Assembly: GCA_037389465.1 (NCBI GenBank)
Contig: JAZARR010000170.1
Coordinates: forward strand, 1,178,001 to 1,242,000
Source of the DNA: Baylisascaris procyonis
Lineage: Eukaryota > Nematoda > Chromadorea > Rhabditida > Ascarididae
Length of the DNA: 64,000 nucleotides
Reading direction: 5' to 3'
Of the stretch, positions 36,701 to 51,800 are shown one piece after another. The notes beneath the pieces were generated by a model, which ran no database searches, was not told the origin of the DNA, and saw only the letters and a list, made by a program, of their open reading frames with translations. The stretch's first letter is position 1. Every line of letters starts with the position of its first letter. Both the position numbers and the translations under genes were made by a program.

Positions 36701-38455
36701 GTAAATGAAACAAAATAAATATAACAGTTGTGATAAAATAAGTAAACTAAATAGGTAGAACATAGTGAATACAATCGATGAAATCGAGTAAATAAATAAA
36801 ATGAATGGAATAAATAAAATAAATCAGTTGAATAAAAGAAATAAAATAAATAAAACGAAACGTATAAAACAGGATAAGTAGCATAAATAAAATAAAATAA
36901 ATAAGATGAGTAAACAAAATAAAATAAGCAAAACAAATCAAATAGGATAAATAAAATAAATGAATTGAAATAAATAATTTAAATTACGTTAAATGAACAA
37001 ATCAGATCAAATTGAATGAATAAAATTAAAATAAGCGAAATAAAATGAATAATATACACAAAATAAAAAAAGTAAAAAAATGAAACAACAAAATAACATA
37101 AAGTAAAACAGAATAAATTAAATAAATTAAATAAAATATTAAAACGCCGATAGCGTGAACTGCTCTGATGGGCTTTTCCACTTGCAAATGAAAAATAATG
37201 CTCAAAATATTAAAACAAAATGTTAAATATGCCCAAATATAAAACATATGCTCAAAAGATTCTACTTAGCACAGCAATGAGCTAAGATCATTGATGAGTA
37301 AACTACAATAAAACGTACCAAAATTGAGGCGGCGTACCGCTTCCACCATCCGATCCAGGCGAACGTAGACCTGCAATTAAGTTCTTATAATAGAGAAAAA
37401 ATTCATTCACCACTTATAGCGTCGATATTTTTGCAACTCGGCGTTTAGTATATATAACCAAACCACTAGTTCGACAGTGAACGAACAATGATATATAAAT
37501 CTTTGAGACAATATAAGACACGTAGTTTTCAAAAAAAAAATGAACTGACAATTGCAAAAAATAAAACAAAAAGATCTTCTAGGCGCTATGAATATAGCGG
37601 TATAGTATAATCCATAGAGAAAAAAGGTTGCAAAAAAAAGAAAAAAATTAAACTGAAAACATTTGCTTAAATATAGAGAATATCCAATGCGCTAATTAAA
37701 ATCGAACATGAGGGGAGGGGTTGAGATGATAACTAAAATATAGCTTAATTCAGAATTGGAATAGAAACGAGTGTTCGACAATTGATTGAAGAGAAAGAAT
37801 CTCCTAGAACTGGCAATACGCAGTCCTACCCCGCCCCCCCCTCTCGTTGTGTTTATATTAAATTCATACGGCTATTAGGGCAATAATGCATCGAATAATC
37901 TCATAGCAATCACAAATCCACACAATTATGAACTGTATAAATAAAACTCTTAGGAAACTTTTCGTAGAATAAATGTAAAACGAATACAACTCATAAACGC
38001 AGCTGGCGACATGTTTGCAACACCAACGACAACAACATATATGGGCATCGGTATCTCTCAAGCAAAGTACTGCGAATGTGTATAGCCCTATAGCGCACTG
38101 TTTAAGTTGAGAATCAAGTACAGCTGATGCGATAATCAATAAAATTGAAGACTGTAGTGATAGGCGATATCGCTCAAGAAAGATGCAATGGACTCTACCA
38201 CTACAATGACCGTATAACTCAATAACGCTACGAGCAAAGGAATATGAGAAAAGAATGCTTATCACTTATGATTGGACGAGAGATAGGGCATTCAATGACT
38301 TTACAAATGAGAGAATGATCTAACGGCGGCTGATACGGTATGCATTTCATGTGATTTGACTAATCACGTAGGCCGTTTTTTGATACTTGCAATCTATTGG
38401 TAAGAGGAATATTGAAAAATTTGTGATATTTTAATTCGTAGATCGGAAGAAAATC
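33705..38455. repeat. Macrosatellite unit U4 (with cassette S5)
   Basis: The unit is 4751 bp, the shortest of the six; cassette 37,145-38,455. The cassette shares AGATCT with S3 and has a private change in its pyrimidine tract (GCCCCCCCCTC near 37,832-37,842, where the others read GCCCCCTCCCCTC). A private T-to-C change on the minus strand lies near 35,049. Confidence 0.9.
37145..37512 (-). pseudogene. Spliced-gene relic in cassette S5
   Basis: e1 tail 37,418-37,512, e2 37,319-37,370. The e3 acceptor is altered as in S3 and S6 (TTTGCAAG). Confidence 0.5.
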
Positions 38456-41400
38456 AAAAAAAGTAAATCAAGATAAAATAAATCAAACAAAATAGAATAA
38501 ATAGAAAAAATAAAACAAAATAAAATGGAATAAAATAAAATAAAAAAAATAAAATAGAATAAAACGAAACAAAATGAAATAAAATAAGCTTAAAAAATAT
38601 AACAAATCAAACGAAATAAAATACAATAAATGAAACAAAATAATAAATAAAATGAACTGGAACTGATAAGATAAAACGAATAAAAGAAAATTTAAAAAAA
38701 AAATAAAGTAGAATAAAACAAAATATAATAAGAAGGAAAAAATATAATAAAACAAGATAGTGAAATGAAATAAAGAAAATAAAATGAAGAAAATAAATAA
38801 AATAGGGAATAAAATAAAATAAAAGAATAAAATAGAACAAAATAGATAGAACAACAAGAATGAAATGAAATAAATAAAATTAAAAAAATGAATAGAATAA
38901 AATGAGTAGAATAAAGATAATAAAGCAAATGAACTAAAAGAAATAAAATACATTTAATAAACAAAGAAGAAAAAAACAAGATGAAATAAATAAAACAAAA
39001 TAAATTTTAAAAGGTAAAGTAAAAAAGCAAAATGAATAAAACTGAAATGAATGAGAGAAACAGAATAAAATAAATAAAATAAAACAAACAGAATGAAAGA
39101 AATGAAATGAATAAAGTGTAATAAATGAAAGAAATAAAAATAAAGCAAATAAAATGAGCAAAATAAACAAAACATAATAAACTGAATAAATTAAATAAAA
39201 TAAATAAGCAAACTAAATAAAATAAAAGAAATAGAATGAGTAAAATAAAATAATCAAACAAATAAAATAAAGTGAATAAAATAAACAGAGCAAAATAAAT
39301 TAACTGAAACAAATAAAATAAATAAGATAAAAAAAATAAAGTAAATAAAATAAACAAAATAAAAGAAATCAAACAAATTAAATACAGTAAACAAAACAAA
39401 CAAGGTGAAATAATTAAAACGAACTGAGCAAAAGGAATAAAATAAATGAAATGAAATGAATAAAATAAAATAAAACGAAAAAAATAAATAAAATGAAATG
39501 AGATAAAATGAATACAATAAAATAGGACAAAATGAATAAATTAAAAAAAAATTGAAGAAAATAAATGGAATAAAATGTATGAGATAAATAAAGCAAAATA
39601 AACAGAACGGAATGAATAAAATAAAGCAAAATAAAATAAAATAAAATAAAATAAGCAAAGTAAAGCAAAGCAGGATAAAATACAACAAAATAAAATAAAA
39701 TAAGTGAAATAAAATAACGAAGTAAAATAGAATAAACAAAATTAAATCAAGTAAAATTGAGGAAATAAAGCCAAAAAATAAAATAAGATCAAATAGAACA
39801 TAGTAAAATAAAATATACTAAAAAAATAGAGTGCAATGAATAAAATGGAATAAAACAAAACAAAATAGTATAAAAGAAAATAAAACAAAATGAAATAAAA
39901 TGAGATATAATAAAATAAAACAAAACAGAATAAATGAAATAAAACAATGAAAGAAAAGAAATAAAATGAAGAAAACAAAAATGAGTTGAATAAATAAAAC
40001 GAATGAAATAAAATAAAGAAAATATAGTAAACGAAATAAATAAAATTAAAAAAATAAACCCAGAAGAACAAAATAAAATAAATGGAATAAAAAAAGTAAA
40101 CGAGACAAAACAAAATAAAGTAAACTAAATAAAGAAGATGAAATGAATAAAATAAATAAATCATAAAAAATAAAATAAAGTAGATAAAACAAATAAATTA
40201 GATAAATAAAATAAATAGAAGCGAAAGGGACAGAATCAAATAAGTAAAGTGGAACAAGTAAAATGAAATTAAAAAAGTAAAAAAAATGAAATAGATAAGA
40301 TAAAGGAAATAAAACTGGTAAAAAAATAAAGTATAATAAATGAAATAAGCAGATGAGATAAATGAAATGAAATAAATAAAATAAATGGAACAAGATGGAT
40401 AAAACTAAGCAAATAAAATAAAATAAATTAGACAGAATAAGACTATAAAATAAAATATACAGAATAAAATGAATTAGGTAAAAAAAAATTGAATAAAATA
40501 AATTAAAGAAATGAAATAAAATAAATTGAAGAAACAAGGTAAAATAATCAGAAATGCAAATAAAAGAAATAAAATAAGTAAAATGGAATAAAATGAGATC
40601 AAATAAAACAAATTAAATAAAATAGATAAAATAGAACAAAAAAAATAAATAAATAATGAAATAAAGTAAACAAAATATATAAGATCAATAAAACAAATAA
40701 AGCAAAACAGATAAAATAAACAAAATAAAATGAACAAAATAAATAGATGAAATAAATAAAATAAAGCAGGTAAAGTAAATAAATAAAATAAATAAAATAA
40801 ATAGAACGAGATGAATAAAATAAAATAAAATAAAATGAGATAATAAGATGAAAAAAACAAAATAACATAAATAAAACGAGGAGGGTAAAATAATCAAAAT
40901 AAAGCAAAAAAAGAAATAAATAAAATAAATAGGATAAAAAAATAAAATAAAATAGAATAAAATAATAAAATAAATAAAATAAGTTAATGAAAAAAAGATA
41001 GAATGAAAATAAAATGGAATAAAACAATTGAATGAATCGAAGAAAAAAAAATAAATCAAATAAATGAAGTAAAATAAATAAGAAGGAAAAAGCAAAGTAG
41101 TTAAAAAAGCAAATAAAAGAAATTGAACAAAATAAACCAGACAAAATAAATAAAATTAAGGAAATAAAATGAGGCAAATAAAACTAAGCGAATAAAATTA
41201 AATAAACAGAATAAAAAATAAAATAAATAGAATAAAATATGTAAGAAAATGAAAATAAAATGAAGGAACAAATGAAGTAAGATAGATGAAATTAAGAAAA
41301 TAAAAAAATCAAATGAAATAAATCAAGTGAATCAAAGGAAATAAATAAAATAAAGCAAATAAAATAAATAGAATAAAGCAAATAAAGCAAAAGAAATGAA

Positions 41401-43211
41401 ATAAGATAAGTAAAAGATTATAAATAAAATGAATTAAATAAAATAAATGGGGTAAATGAAACAAAATAAATATAACAGTTGTGATAAAATAAGTAAACTA
41501 AATAGGTAGAACATAGTGAATACAATCGATGAAATCGAGTAAATAAATAAAATGAATGGAATAAATAAAACAAATCAGTTGAATAAAAGAAATAGAATAA
41601 ATAAAACGAAACGTATAAAACAGGATAAGTAGCATAAATAAAATAAAATAAATAAGATGAGTAAACAAAATAAAATAAGCAAAACAAATCAAATAGGATA
41701 AATAAAATAAATAAATTGAAATAAATAATTTAAATTACGTTAAATGAACAAATCAGATCAAATTGAATGAATAAAATTAAAATAAGCGAAATAAAATGAA
41801 TAATATACACAAAATAAAAAAAGTAAAAAAATGAAACAACAAAATAACATAAAGTGAAACAGAATAAATTAAATAAATTAAATAAAATATTAAAACGCCG
41901 ATAGCGTGAACTGCTCTGATGGGCTTTTCCACTTGCAAATGAAAAATAATGCTCAAAATATTAAAACAAAATGTTAAATATGCCCAAATATAAAACATAT
42001 GCTCAAAAGATTCTACTTAGCACAGCAATGAGCTAAGATCATTGATGAGTAAACTACAATAAAACGTACCAAAATTGAGGCGGCGTACCGCTTCCACCAT
42101 CCGATCCAGGCGAACGTAGACCTGCAATTAAGTTCTTATAATAGAGAAAAAATTCATTCACCACTTATAGCGTCGATATTTTTGCAACTCGGCGTTTAGT
42201 ATATATAACCAAACCACTAGTTCGACAGTGAACGAACAATGATATATAAATCTTTGAGACAATATAAGACACGTAGTTTTCAAAAAAAAAAAAATGAACT
42301 GACAATTGCAAAAAATAAAACAAAAAGGTGTTCTAGGCGCTATGAATATAGCGGTATAGTATAATCCATAGAGAAAAAAGGTTGCAAAAAAAAGAAAAAA
42401 ATTAAACTGAAAACATTTGCTTAAATATAGAGAATATCCAATGCGCTAATTAAAATCGAACATGAGGGGAGGGGTTGAGATGATAACTAAAATATAGCTT
42501 AATTCAGAATTGGAATAGAAACGAGTGTTCGACAATTGATTGAAGAGAAAGAATCTCCTAGAACTGGCAATACGCAGTCCTACCCCGCCCCCTCCCCTCT
42601 CGTTGTGTTTATATTAAATTCATACGGCTATTAGGGCAATAATGCATCGAATAATCTCATAGCAATCACAAATCCACACAATTATGAACTGTATAAATAA
42701 AACTCTTAGGAAACTTTTCGTAGAATAAATGTAAAACGAATACAACTCATAAACGCAGCTGGCGACATGTTTGCAACACCAACGACAACAACATATATGG
42801 GCATCGGTATCTCTCAAGCAAAGTACTGCGAATGTGTATAGCCCTATAGCGCACTGTTTAAGTTGAGAATCAAGTACAGCTGATGCGATAATCAATAAAA
42901 TTGAAGACTGTAGTGATAGGCGATATCGCTCAAGAAAGATGCAATGGACTCTACCACTACAATGACCGTATAACTCAATAACGCTACGAGCAAAGGAATA
43001 TGAGAAAAGAATGCTTATCACTTATGATTGGACGAGAGATAGGGCATTCAATGACTTTACAAATGAGAGAATGATCTAACGGCGGCTGATACGGTATGCA
43101 TTTCATGTGATTTGACTAATCACGTAGGCCGTTTTTTGATACTTGCAATCTATTGGTAAGAGGAATATTGAAAAATTTGTGATATTTTAATTCGTAGATC
43201 GGAAGAAAATC
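38456..43211. repeat. Macrosatellite unit U5 (with cassette S6)
   Basis: The unit is 4756 bp; cassette 41,896-43,211. It shares AAAGAAGATGAAATG near 40,131 with U6 only, and the U2-type markers near 40,650 and 40,735. Its cassette combines the S3/S5 state at the e3 acceptor with the S2/S4/S7 state GGTGTTCT, so it is a mosaic. The plus-strand A run is 13 long. Confidence 0.9.
41896..42263 (-). pseudogene. Spliced-gene relic in cassette S6
   Basis: e1 tail 42,169-42,263, e2 42,070-42,121. The e3 acceptor is altered as in S3 and S5. Confidence 0.5.
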
Positions 43212-46200
43212 AAAAAAAGTAAATCAAGATAAAATAAATCAAACAAAATAGAATAAATAGAAAAAATAAAACAAAATAAAATGGAATAAAATAAAATAAA
43301 AAAAATAAAATAAAATAAAACGAAACAAAATGAAATAAAATAAGCTTAAAAAATATAACAAATCAAACGAAATAAAATACAATAAATGAAACAAAATAAT
43401 AAATAAAATGAACTGGAACTGATAAGATAAAACGAATAAAAGAAAATTTTAAAAAAAAATAAAGTAGAATAAAACAAAATATAATAAGAAGGAAAAAATA
43501 TAATAAAACAAGATAGTGAAATGAAATAAAGAAAATAAAATGAAGAAAATAAATAAAATAGGGAATAAAATAAAATAAAAGAATAAAATAGAACAAAATA
43601 GATAGAACAACAAGAATGAAATGAAATAAATAAAATTAAAAAAATGAATAGAATAAAATGAGTAGAATAAAGATAATAAAGCAAATGAACTAAAAGAAAT
43701 AAAATACATTTAATAAACAAAGAAGAAAAAAACAAGATGAAATAAATAAAACAAAATAAATTTTAAAAGGTAAAGTAAAAAAGCAAAATGAATAAAACTG
43801 AAATGAATGAGAGAAACAGAATAAAATAAATAAAATAAAACAAACAGAATGAAAGAAATGAAATGAATAAAGTGTAATAAATGAAAGAAATAAAAATAAA
43901 GCAAATAAAATGAGCAAAATAAACAAAACATAATAAATTGAATAAATTAAATAAAATAAATAAGCAAACTAAATAAAATAAAAGAAATAGAATGAGTAAA
44001 ATAAAATAATCAAACAAATAAAATAAAGTGAATAAAATAAACAGAGCAAAATAAATTAACTGAAACAAATAAAATAAATAAGATAAAAAAAATAAAGTAA
44101 ATAAAATAAACAAAATAAAAGAAATCAAACAAATTAAATACAGTAAACAAAACAAACAAGGTGAAATAATTAAAACGAACTGAGCAAAAGGAATAAAATA
44201 AATGAAATGAAATGAATAAAATAAAATAAAACGAAAAAAATAAATAAAATGAAATGAGATAAAATGAATACAATAAAATAGGACAAAATGAATAAATTAA
44301 AAAAAAATTGAAGAAAATAAATGGAATAAAATGTATGAGATAAATAAAGTAAAATAAACAGAACGGAATGAATAAAATAAAGCAAAATAAAATAAAATAA
44401 AATAAAATAAGCAAAGTAAAGCAAAGCAGGATAAAATACAACAAAATAAAATAAAATAAGTGAAATAAAATAATGAAGTAAAATAGAATAAACAAAATTA
44501 AATCAAGTAAAATTGAGGAAATAAAGCCAAAAAATAAAATAAGATCAAATAGAACATAGTAAAATAAAATATACTAAAAAAATAGAGTGAAATGAATAAA
44601 ATGGAATAAAACAAAACAAAATAGTATAAAAGAAAATAAAACAAAATGAAATAAAATGAGATATAATAAAATAAAACAAAACAGAATAAATGAAATAAAA
44701 CAATGAAAGAAAAGAAATAAAATGAAGAAAACAAAAATGAGTTGAATAAATAAAACGAATGAAATAAAATAAAGAAAATATAGTAAACGAAATAAATAAA
44801 ATTAAAAAAATAAACCCAGAAGAACAAAATAAAATAAATGGAATAAAAAAAGTAAACGAGACAAAACAAAATAAAGTAAACTAAATAAAGAAGATGAAAT
44901 GAATAAAATAAATAAATCATAAAAAATAAAATAAAGTAGATAAAACAAATAAATTAGATAAATAAAATAAATAGAAGCGAAAGGGACAGAATCAAATAAG
45001 TAAAGTGGAACAAGTAAAATGAAATTAAAAAAGTAAAAAAAATGAAATAGATAAGATAAAGGAAATAAAACTGGTAAAAAAATAAAGTATAATAAATGAA
45101 ATAAGCAGATGAGATAAATGAAATGAAATAAATAAAATAAATGGAACAAGATGGATAAAACTAAGCAAATAAAATAAAATAAATTAGACAGAATAAGACT
45201 ATAAAATAAAATATACAGAATAAAATGAATTAGGTAAAAAAAAATTGAATAAAATAAATTAAAGAAATGAAATAAAATAAATTGAAGAAACAAGGTAAAA
45301 TAATCAGAAATGCAAATAAAAGAAATAAAATAAGTAAAATGGAATAAAATGAGATCAAATAAAACAAATTAAATAAAATAGATAAAATAGAACAAAAAAA
45401 ATAAATAAATAATGAAATAAAGTAAACAAAATATATAAGATCAATAAAACAAATAAAGCAAAACAGATAAAATAAACAAAATAAAATGAACAAAATAAAT
45501 AGATGAAATAAATAAAATAAAGCAGGTAAAGTAAATAAATAAAATAAATAAAATAAATAGAACGAGATGAATAAAATAAAATAAAATAAAATGAGATAAT
45601 AAGATGAAAAAAACAAAATAACATAAATAAAACGAGGAGGGTAAAATAATCAAAATAAAGCAAAAAAAGAAATAAATAAAATAAATAGGATAAAAAAATA
45701 AAATAAAATAGAATAAAATAATAAAATAAATAAAATAAGTTAATGAAAAAAAGATAGAATGAAAATAAAATGGAATAAAACAATTGAATGAATCGAAGAA
45801 AAAAAAATAAATCAAATAAATGAAGTAAAATAAATAAGAAGGAAAAAGCAAAGTAGTTAAAAAAGCAAATAAAAGAAATTGAACAAAATAAACCAGACAA
45901 AATAAATAAAATTAAGGAAATAAAATGAGGCAAATAAAACTAAGCGAATAAAATTAAATAAACAGAATAAAAAATAAAATAAATAGAATAAAATATGTAA
46001 GAAAATGAAAATAAAATGAAGGAACAAATGAAGTAAGATAGATGAAATTAAGAAAATAAAAAAATCAAATGAAATAAATCAAGTGAATCAAAGGAAATAA
46101 ATAAAATAAAGCAAATAAAATAAATAGAATAAAGCAAATAAAGCAAAAGAAATGAAATAAGATAAGTAAAAGATTATAAATAAAATGAATTAAATAAAAT

Positions 46201-47964
46201 AAATGGGGTAAATGAAACAAAATAAATATAACAGTTGTGATAAAATAAGTAAACTAAATAGGTAGAACATAGTGAATACAATCGATGAAATCGAGTAAAT
46301 AAATAAAATGAATGGAATAAATAAAATAAATCAGTTGAATAAAAGAAATAAAATAAATAAAACGAAACGTATAAAACAGGATAAGTAGCATAAATAAAAT
46401 AAAATAAATAAGATGAGTAAACAAAATAAAATAAGCAAAACAAATCAAATAGGATAAATAAAATAAATGAATTGAAATAAATAATTTAAATTACGTTAAA
46501 TGAACAAATCAGATCAAATTGAATGAATAAAATTAAAATAAGCGAAATAAAATGAATAATATACACAAAATAAAAAAAGTAAAAAAATGAAACAACAAAA
46601 TAACATAAAGTAAAACAGAATAAATTAAATAAATTAAATAAAATATTAAAACGCCGATAGCGTGAACTGCTCTGATGGGCTTTTCCACTTGCTAATGAAA
46701 AATAATGCTCAAAATATTAAAACAAAATGTTAAATATGCCCAAATATAAAACATATGCTCAAAAGATTCTACTTAGCACAGCAATGAGCTAAGATCATTG
46801 ATGAGTAAACTACAATAAAACGTACCAAAATTGAGGCGGCGTACCGCTTCCACCATCCGATCCAGGCGAACGTAGACCTGCAATTAAGTTCTTATAATAG
46901 AGAAAAAATTCATTCACCACTTATAGCGTCGATATTTTTGCAACTCGGCGTTTAGTATATATAACCAAACCACTAGTTCGACAGTGAACGAACAATGATA
47001 TATAAATCTTTGAGACAATATAAGACACGTAGTTTTCAAAAAAAAAATGAACTGACAATTGCAAAAAATAAAACAAAAAGGTGTTCTAGGCGCTATGAAT
47101 ATAGCGGTATAGTATAATCCATAGAGAAAAAAGGTTGCAAAAAAAAGAAAAAAATTAAACTGAAAACATTTGCTTAAATATAGAGAATATCCAATGCGCT
47201 AATTAAAATCGAACATGAGGGGAGGGGTTGAGATGATAACTAAAATATAGCTTAATTCAGAATTGGAATAGAAACGAGTGTTCGACAATTGATTGAAGAG
47301 AAAGAATCTCCTAGAACTGGCAATACGCAGTCCTACCCCGCCCCCTCCCCTCTCGTTGTGTTTATATTAAATTCATACGGCTATTAGGGCAATAATGCAT
47401 CGAATAATCTCATAGCAATCACAAATCCACACAATTATGAACTGTATAAATAAAACTCTTAGGAAACTTTTCGTAGAATAAATGTAAAACGAATACAACT
47501 CATAAACGCAGCTGGCGACATGTTTGCAACACCAACGACAACAACATATATGGGCATCGGTATCTCTCAAGCAAAGTACTGCGAATGTGTATAGCCCTAT
47601 AGCGCACTGTTTAAGTTGAGAATCAAGTACAGCTGATGCGATAATCAATAAAATTGAAGACTGTAGTGATAGGCGATATCGCTCAAGAAAGATGCAATGG
47701 ACTCTACCACTACAATGACCGTATAACTCAATAACGCTACGAGCAAAGGAATATGAGAAAAGAATGCTTATCACTTATGATTGGACGAGAGATAGGGCAT
47801 TCAATGACTTTACAAATGAGAGAATGATCTAACGGCGGCTGATACGGTATGCATTTCATGTGATTTGACTAATCACGTAGGCCGTTTTTTGATACTTGCA
47901 ATCTATTGGTAAGAGGAATATTGAAAAATTTGTGATATTTTAATTCGTAGATCGGAAGAAAATC
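43212..47964. repeat. Macrosatellite unit U6 (with cassette S7)
   Basis: The unit is 4753 bp; cassette 46,652-47,964. Its A-rich block is nearly a copy of U5 (shared AAAGAAGATG near 44,888 and TAAATAAAATAAGTTAATG near 45,727), pointing to a recent duplication of this neighbour. The cassette is of the S2/S4 type. Confidence 0.9.
46652..47019 (-). pseudogene. Spliced-gene relic in cassette S7
   Basis: e1 tail 46,925-47,019, e2 46,826-46,877, with the CATTAG acceptor of e3 kept and the e1 donor AT. Confidence 0.5.
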
Positions 47965-48870
47965 AAAAAAAGTAAATCAAGATAAAATAAATCAAACAAA
48001 ATAGAATAAATAGAAAAAATAAAACAAAATAAAATGGAATAAAATAAAATAAAAAAAATAAAATAAAATAAAACGAAACAAAATGAAATAAAATAAGCTT
48101 AAAAAATATAACAAATCAAACGAAATAAAATACAATAAATGAAACAAAATAATAAATAAAATGAACTGGAACTGATAAGATAAAACGAATAAAAGAAAAT
48201 TTAAAAAAAAATAAAGTAGAATAAAACAAAATATAATAAGAAGGAAAAAATATAATAAAACAAGATAGTGAAATGAAATAAAGAAAATAAAATGAAGAAA
48301 ATAAATAAAATAGGGAATAAAATAAAATAAAAGAATAAAATAGAACAAAATAGATAGAACAACAAGAATGAAATGAAATAAATAAAATTAAAAAAATGAA
48401 TAGAATAAAATGAGTAGAATAAAGATAATAAAGCAAATGAACTAAAAGAAATAAAATACATTTAATAAACAAAGAAGAAAAAAACAAGATGAAATAAATA
48501 AAACAAAATAAATTTTAAAAGGTAAAGTAAAAAAGCAAAATGAATAAGACTGAAATGAATGAGAGAAACAGAATAAAATAAATAAAATAAAACAAACAGA
48601 ATGAAAGAAATGAAATGAATAAAGTGTAATAAATGAAAGAAATAAAAATAAAGCAAATAAAATGAGCAAAATAAACAAAACATAATAAACTGAATAAATT
48701 AAATAAAATAAATAAGCAAACTAAATAAAATAAAAGAAAGAGAATGAGTAAAATAAAATAATCAAACAAATAAAATAAAGTGAATAAAATAAACAGAGCA
48801 AAATAAATTAACTGAAACAAATAAAATAAATAAGATTAAAAAAATAAAGTAAATAAAATAAACAAAATAA
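47965..48870. repeat. Partial unit U7, right edge of the young array
   Basis: The first 900 bp of A-rich DNA match the other units nearly base for base. Identity then breaks down between about 48,836 and 48,871, where the unit sequence AAAAGAAATCAAAC is replaced by AGAAGAAATGGAAT. This is the right boundary of the recently amplified block. Confidence 0.85.
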
Positions 48871-51800
48871 GAAGAAATGGAATAAAATAAAAGAATAAAG
48901 TAAAATGAAATACAAAAAATAGAACAAACAGAATAAAACAAATAAAAAACGAAAGAAATAAAAGTAATCAAAGAAAAGAAATAAAGGAAATAAATTAAAA
49001 GAAATAAAATAAATATAATAAATAAAACAAAATAAAATTAAGTGCGATATAATAACAGAATAGAGTAAAATAAAATGGAATATGATAAAATAAACGAAAA
49101 TTTTAAAAAATGAAATGAAATAAACAAAATAAGTTGAAGAAAATAAATAGAATCGATAGAATGAATGGAATGAATCAACTAAATCAAATTAAATTAAATT
49201 AGTAAGTTGAATAAAAGAAAACAAATCAGATAAATAAAATAAATAAAACAAAACAGATGAAATAAACAAAACAAAATGAATAAAATAAATAAATTATAAC
49301 AATAATAGAGCAGATAAAAAAATAAATCAAACAAATAAAATAAATAGAATGGAATGAATGAAATAAAATAAGTGAAGTGAAATAAGTAAAATTAAATAAA
49401 TAAAACAAAATGAATTAAATAAAATAAATGAAATAAAATAAGTTAAATAGAAAAATAAAATGAAATAAATAAAATAAAACAAATAAAATAATATAAAATA
49501 GAATAAAATGAAATGAAATAAAATAAAATAAAATACGATAATAAGACTAAACAAACAAAATAATATAAATAAAACGAATAACGCGAAATAATTAAAATAA
49601 AGCAAATAAAAGAAAAAAACTGAATTAAGAGAAACAAAATAAATTAAATTAAAAGAAATAAAATGAGTAGAGTAAAATAAATTGAAAAAAGTAAATAAAA
49701 TATGTAAAGTGAACAAAATAAATAAAATGAGTAAAGCTAATGAAATATAATAAATTAAGTAGGCCAAATAAAACAAAAAAACGAATAAAATAAAGTAAAT
49801 AAAATGAAATAAATGAAACAGACAGAATAAAATGACTAAAATTAAATAAATTAAATAAATAAAATAAACAAATACAATAAAGTGAATGAGATAAATAGAA
49901 TAAAATAAATAGAATAAAATTAAAATTAAAATAAAATAAAATAAAATAAAACAGAATTAAATTAAACAAAACAAAAAAGAAATGAAATTAAATTAGAATA
50001 AAATAAAATATATAAAATGAAATGAATGAAATAAAATAAATAAAATAAAATGAAATGAATGAAATAAAATAAAATAAAATAAAATAAAATAAAATAAAAT
50101 AAAATAAGATAAAATAAAATAAAATAAATAAAATATAACATTGATTAAAATAGGATGGAATAAAATAAAATAAAATAAAATAATACAAAATAACAATAAA
50201 AAGGAATAAAATAAAGTAGAATAAAACCGAATAAAACAGAGTAAAACGAAATAAAATGAAATAAATCAAATAAAACAAGATGAATAGAACAATCAAGATG
50301 AAATAGAATAAAATAAAATATGATTAACAAAGTGAAATAAATAAAATAAATAAATAGAATAGAATAAACGAGGTGAACGAAATAAAATAAATAAAATGAA
50401 ATAAGTGAAAAAAAAAACAAAATCAAATAAAATAAAATAAAAAGTGAAAGAAAAGAAAACAAAAAATAAAATAAAATAAAACGAAACAAAATAGAACGAA
50501 ATAAAATGAGCAAAATGAAATAAAAAAGAAAATAAATCAGATAACATAAAGTCAAATAAGGTAAACAAAATAAACAAAAATATAAATAGAATATATAGAA
50601 GAAAAAAATAAATTAAATAAACTGAAACTGAATTGAATAAGTAAGATTAAAAAAAATAAAAAAATAAAAAAAAAATAAAATGAGATAGACAAAATAAAGA
50701 AAATAATATTATTAAAAAAATAAAGGATAATAAATAAAATGAAGTAGATGAAATAAATGAGATGAAAAAAATAAAATAAATGGAACAAGTGAATAAAATT
50801 AAGTAAACAGAACAGAATAAATTAAACAGGATAAGATTACAAAAAAAAAATAAATAAACTAAAATAAATTAAATAATTTGCTTAAACAAATAAAATAAAA
50901 TAAGTAAGGTAAAATAATTTAAAAAATCCAAATAAAAGAAATAAAATAAATAAGATGGAATAAAATGAGATGGAATGAAACAAAATCAAATAAAACGGAT
51001 AAAACAGAATAAATAAATAAAAAAACGAAATAAAATATACAAAATAAATATTAAAAAAATACAATAAATAGAATAAATAGAATAAGTCAAACAAATAAAA
51101 ATCAATTAATTATAGAAGTCGAAAGAAATAAAAGAAATAAGATAAATAAGACAAATAAAGCAAAACAGATAAAATAAAGAAAATAAAATGAATAAAATAG
51201 AATAGAATAAAACGAAATAAAATAAAATAAAATAAAATAAAATAAAACAGAATATAATAAAGAAAATAAAGTGAGTAAAGTAAGTAAAATAAATCAAAAT
51301 AAAGCAAATAAAAGAAATAAAGTGAGGTAAATCAAATAAATAAAATAAAATAAATAAAATAAAATGAACAAATAAAGTAAACAAGACAAAATAAAATAAA
51401 ATAAAACAAAATAAATAAAATAAACGAGATAAATGGAATAAAATAAAGAAAACAAATAGAACTGAATAAAATAAATAAAATAAAATAAATAAATTAAAGC
51501 AAATAAAATGAAGCGAATAAAATAAATAAAATAAGAGGAATGAAATAAAAGAAATAAGAGAATAAAGGAAATAAAATAACATTAACAGAGAGGAAAAATT
51601 GAAATGTAATAAGTAAAAAGAAAATGAAATAAATAAAACAAATGTATTAAGAAAATAAACAAATTAAACTCAGCTGAATAAATAAGTTGAATAAAATAAA
51701 AGATATAAAATAAAATAAATGCAATGGAACAGAGCAAACAAAATAAATTTAAAAAAAATAAATGGAATAAGCAGAATGAAAAAATAAAGCAAATAATTTC

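Noticed and set aside
19441..47964. Identical units as assembly duplication
   Set aside because: Every unit has private or partly shared substitutions and indels in different combinations, which artificial duplication would not create. Raw reads were not available, so copy number remains unproven.
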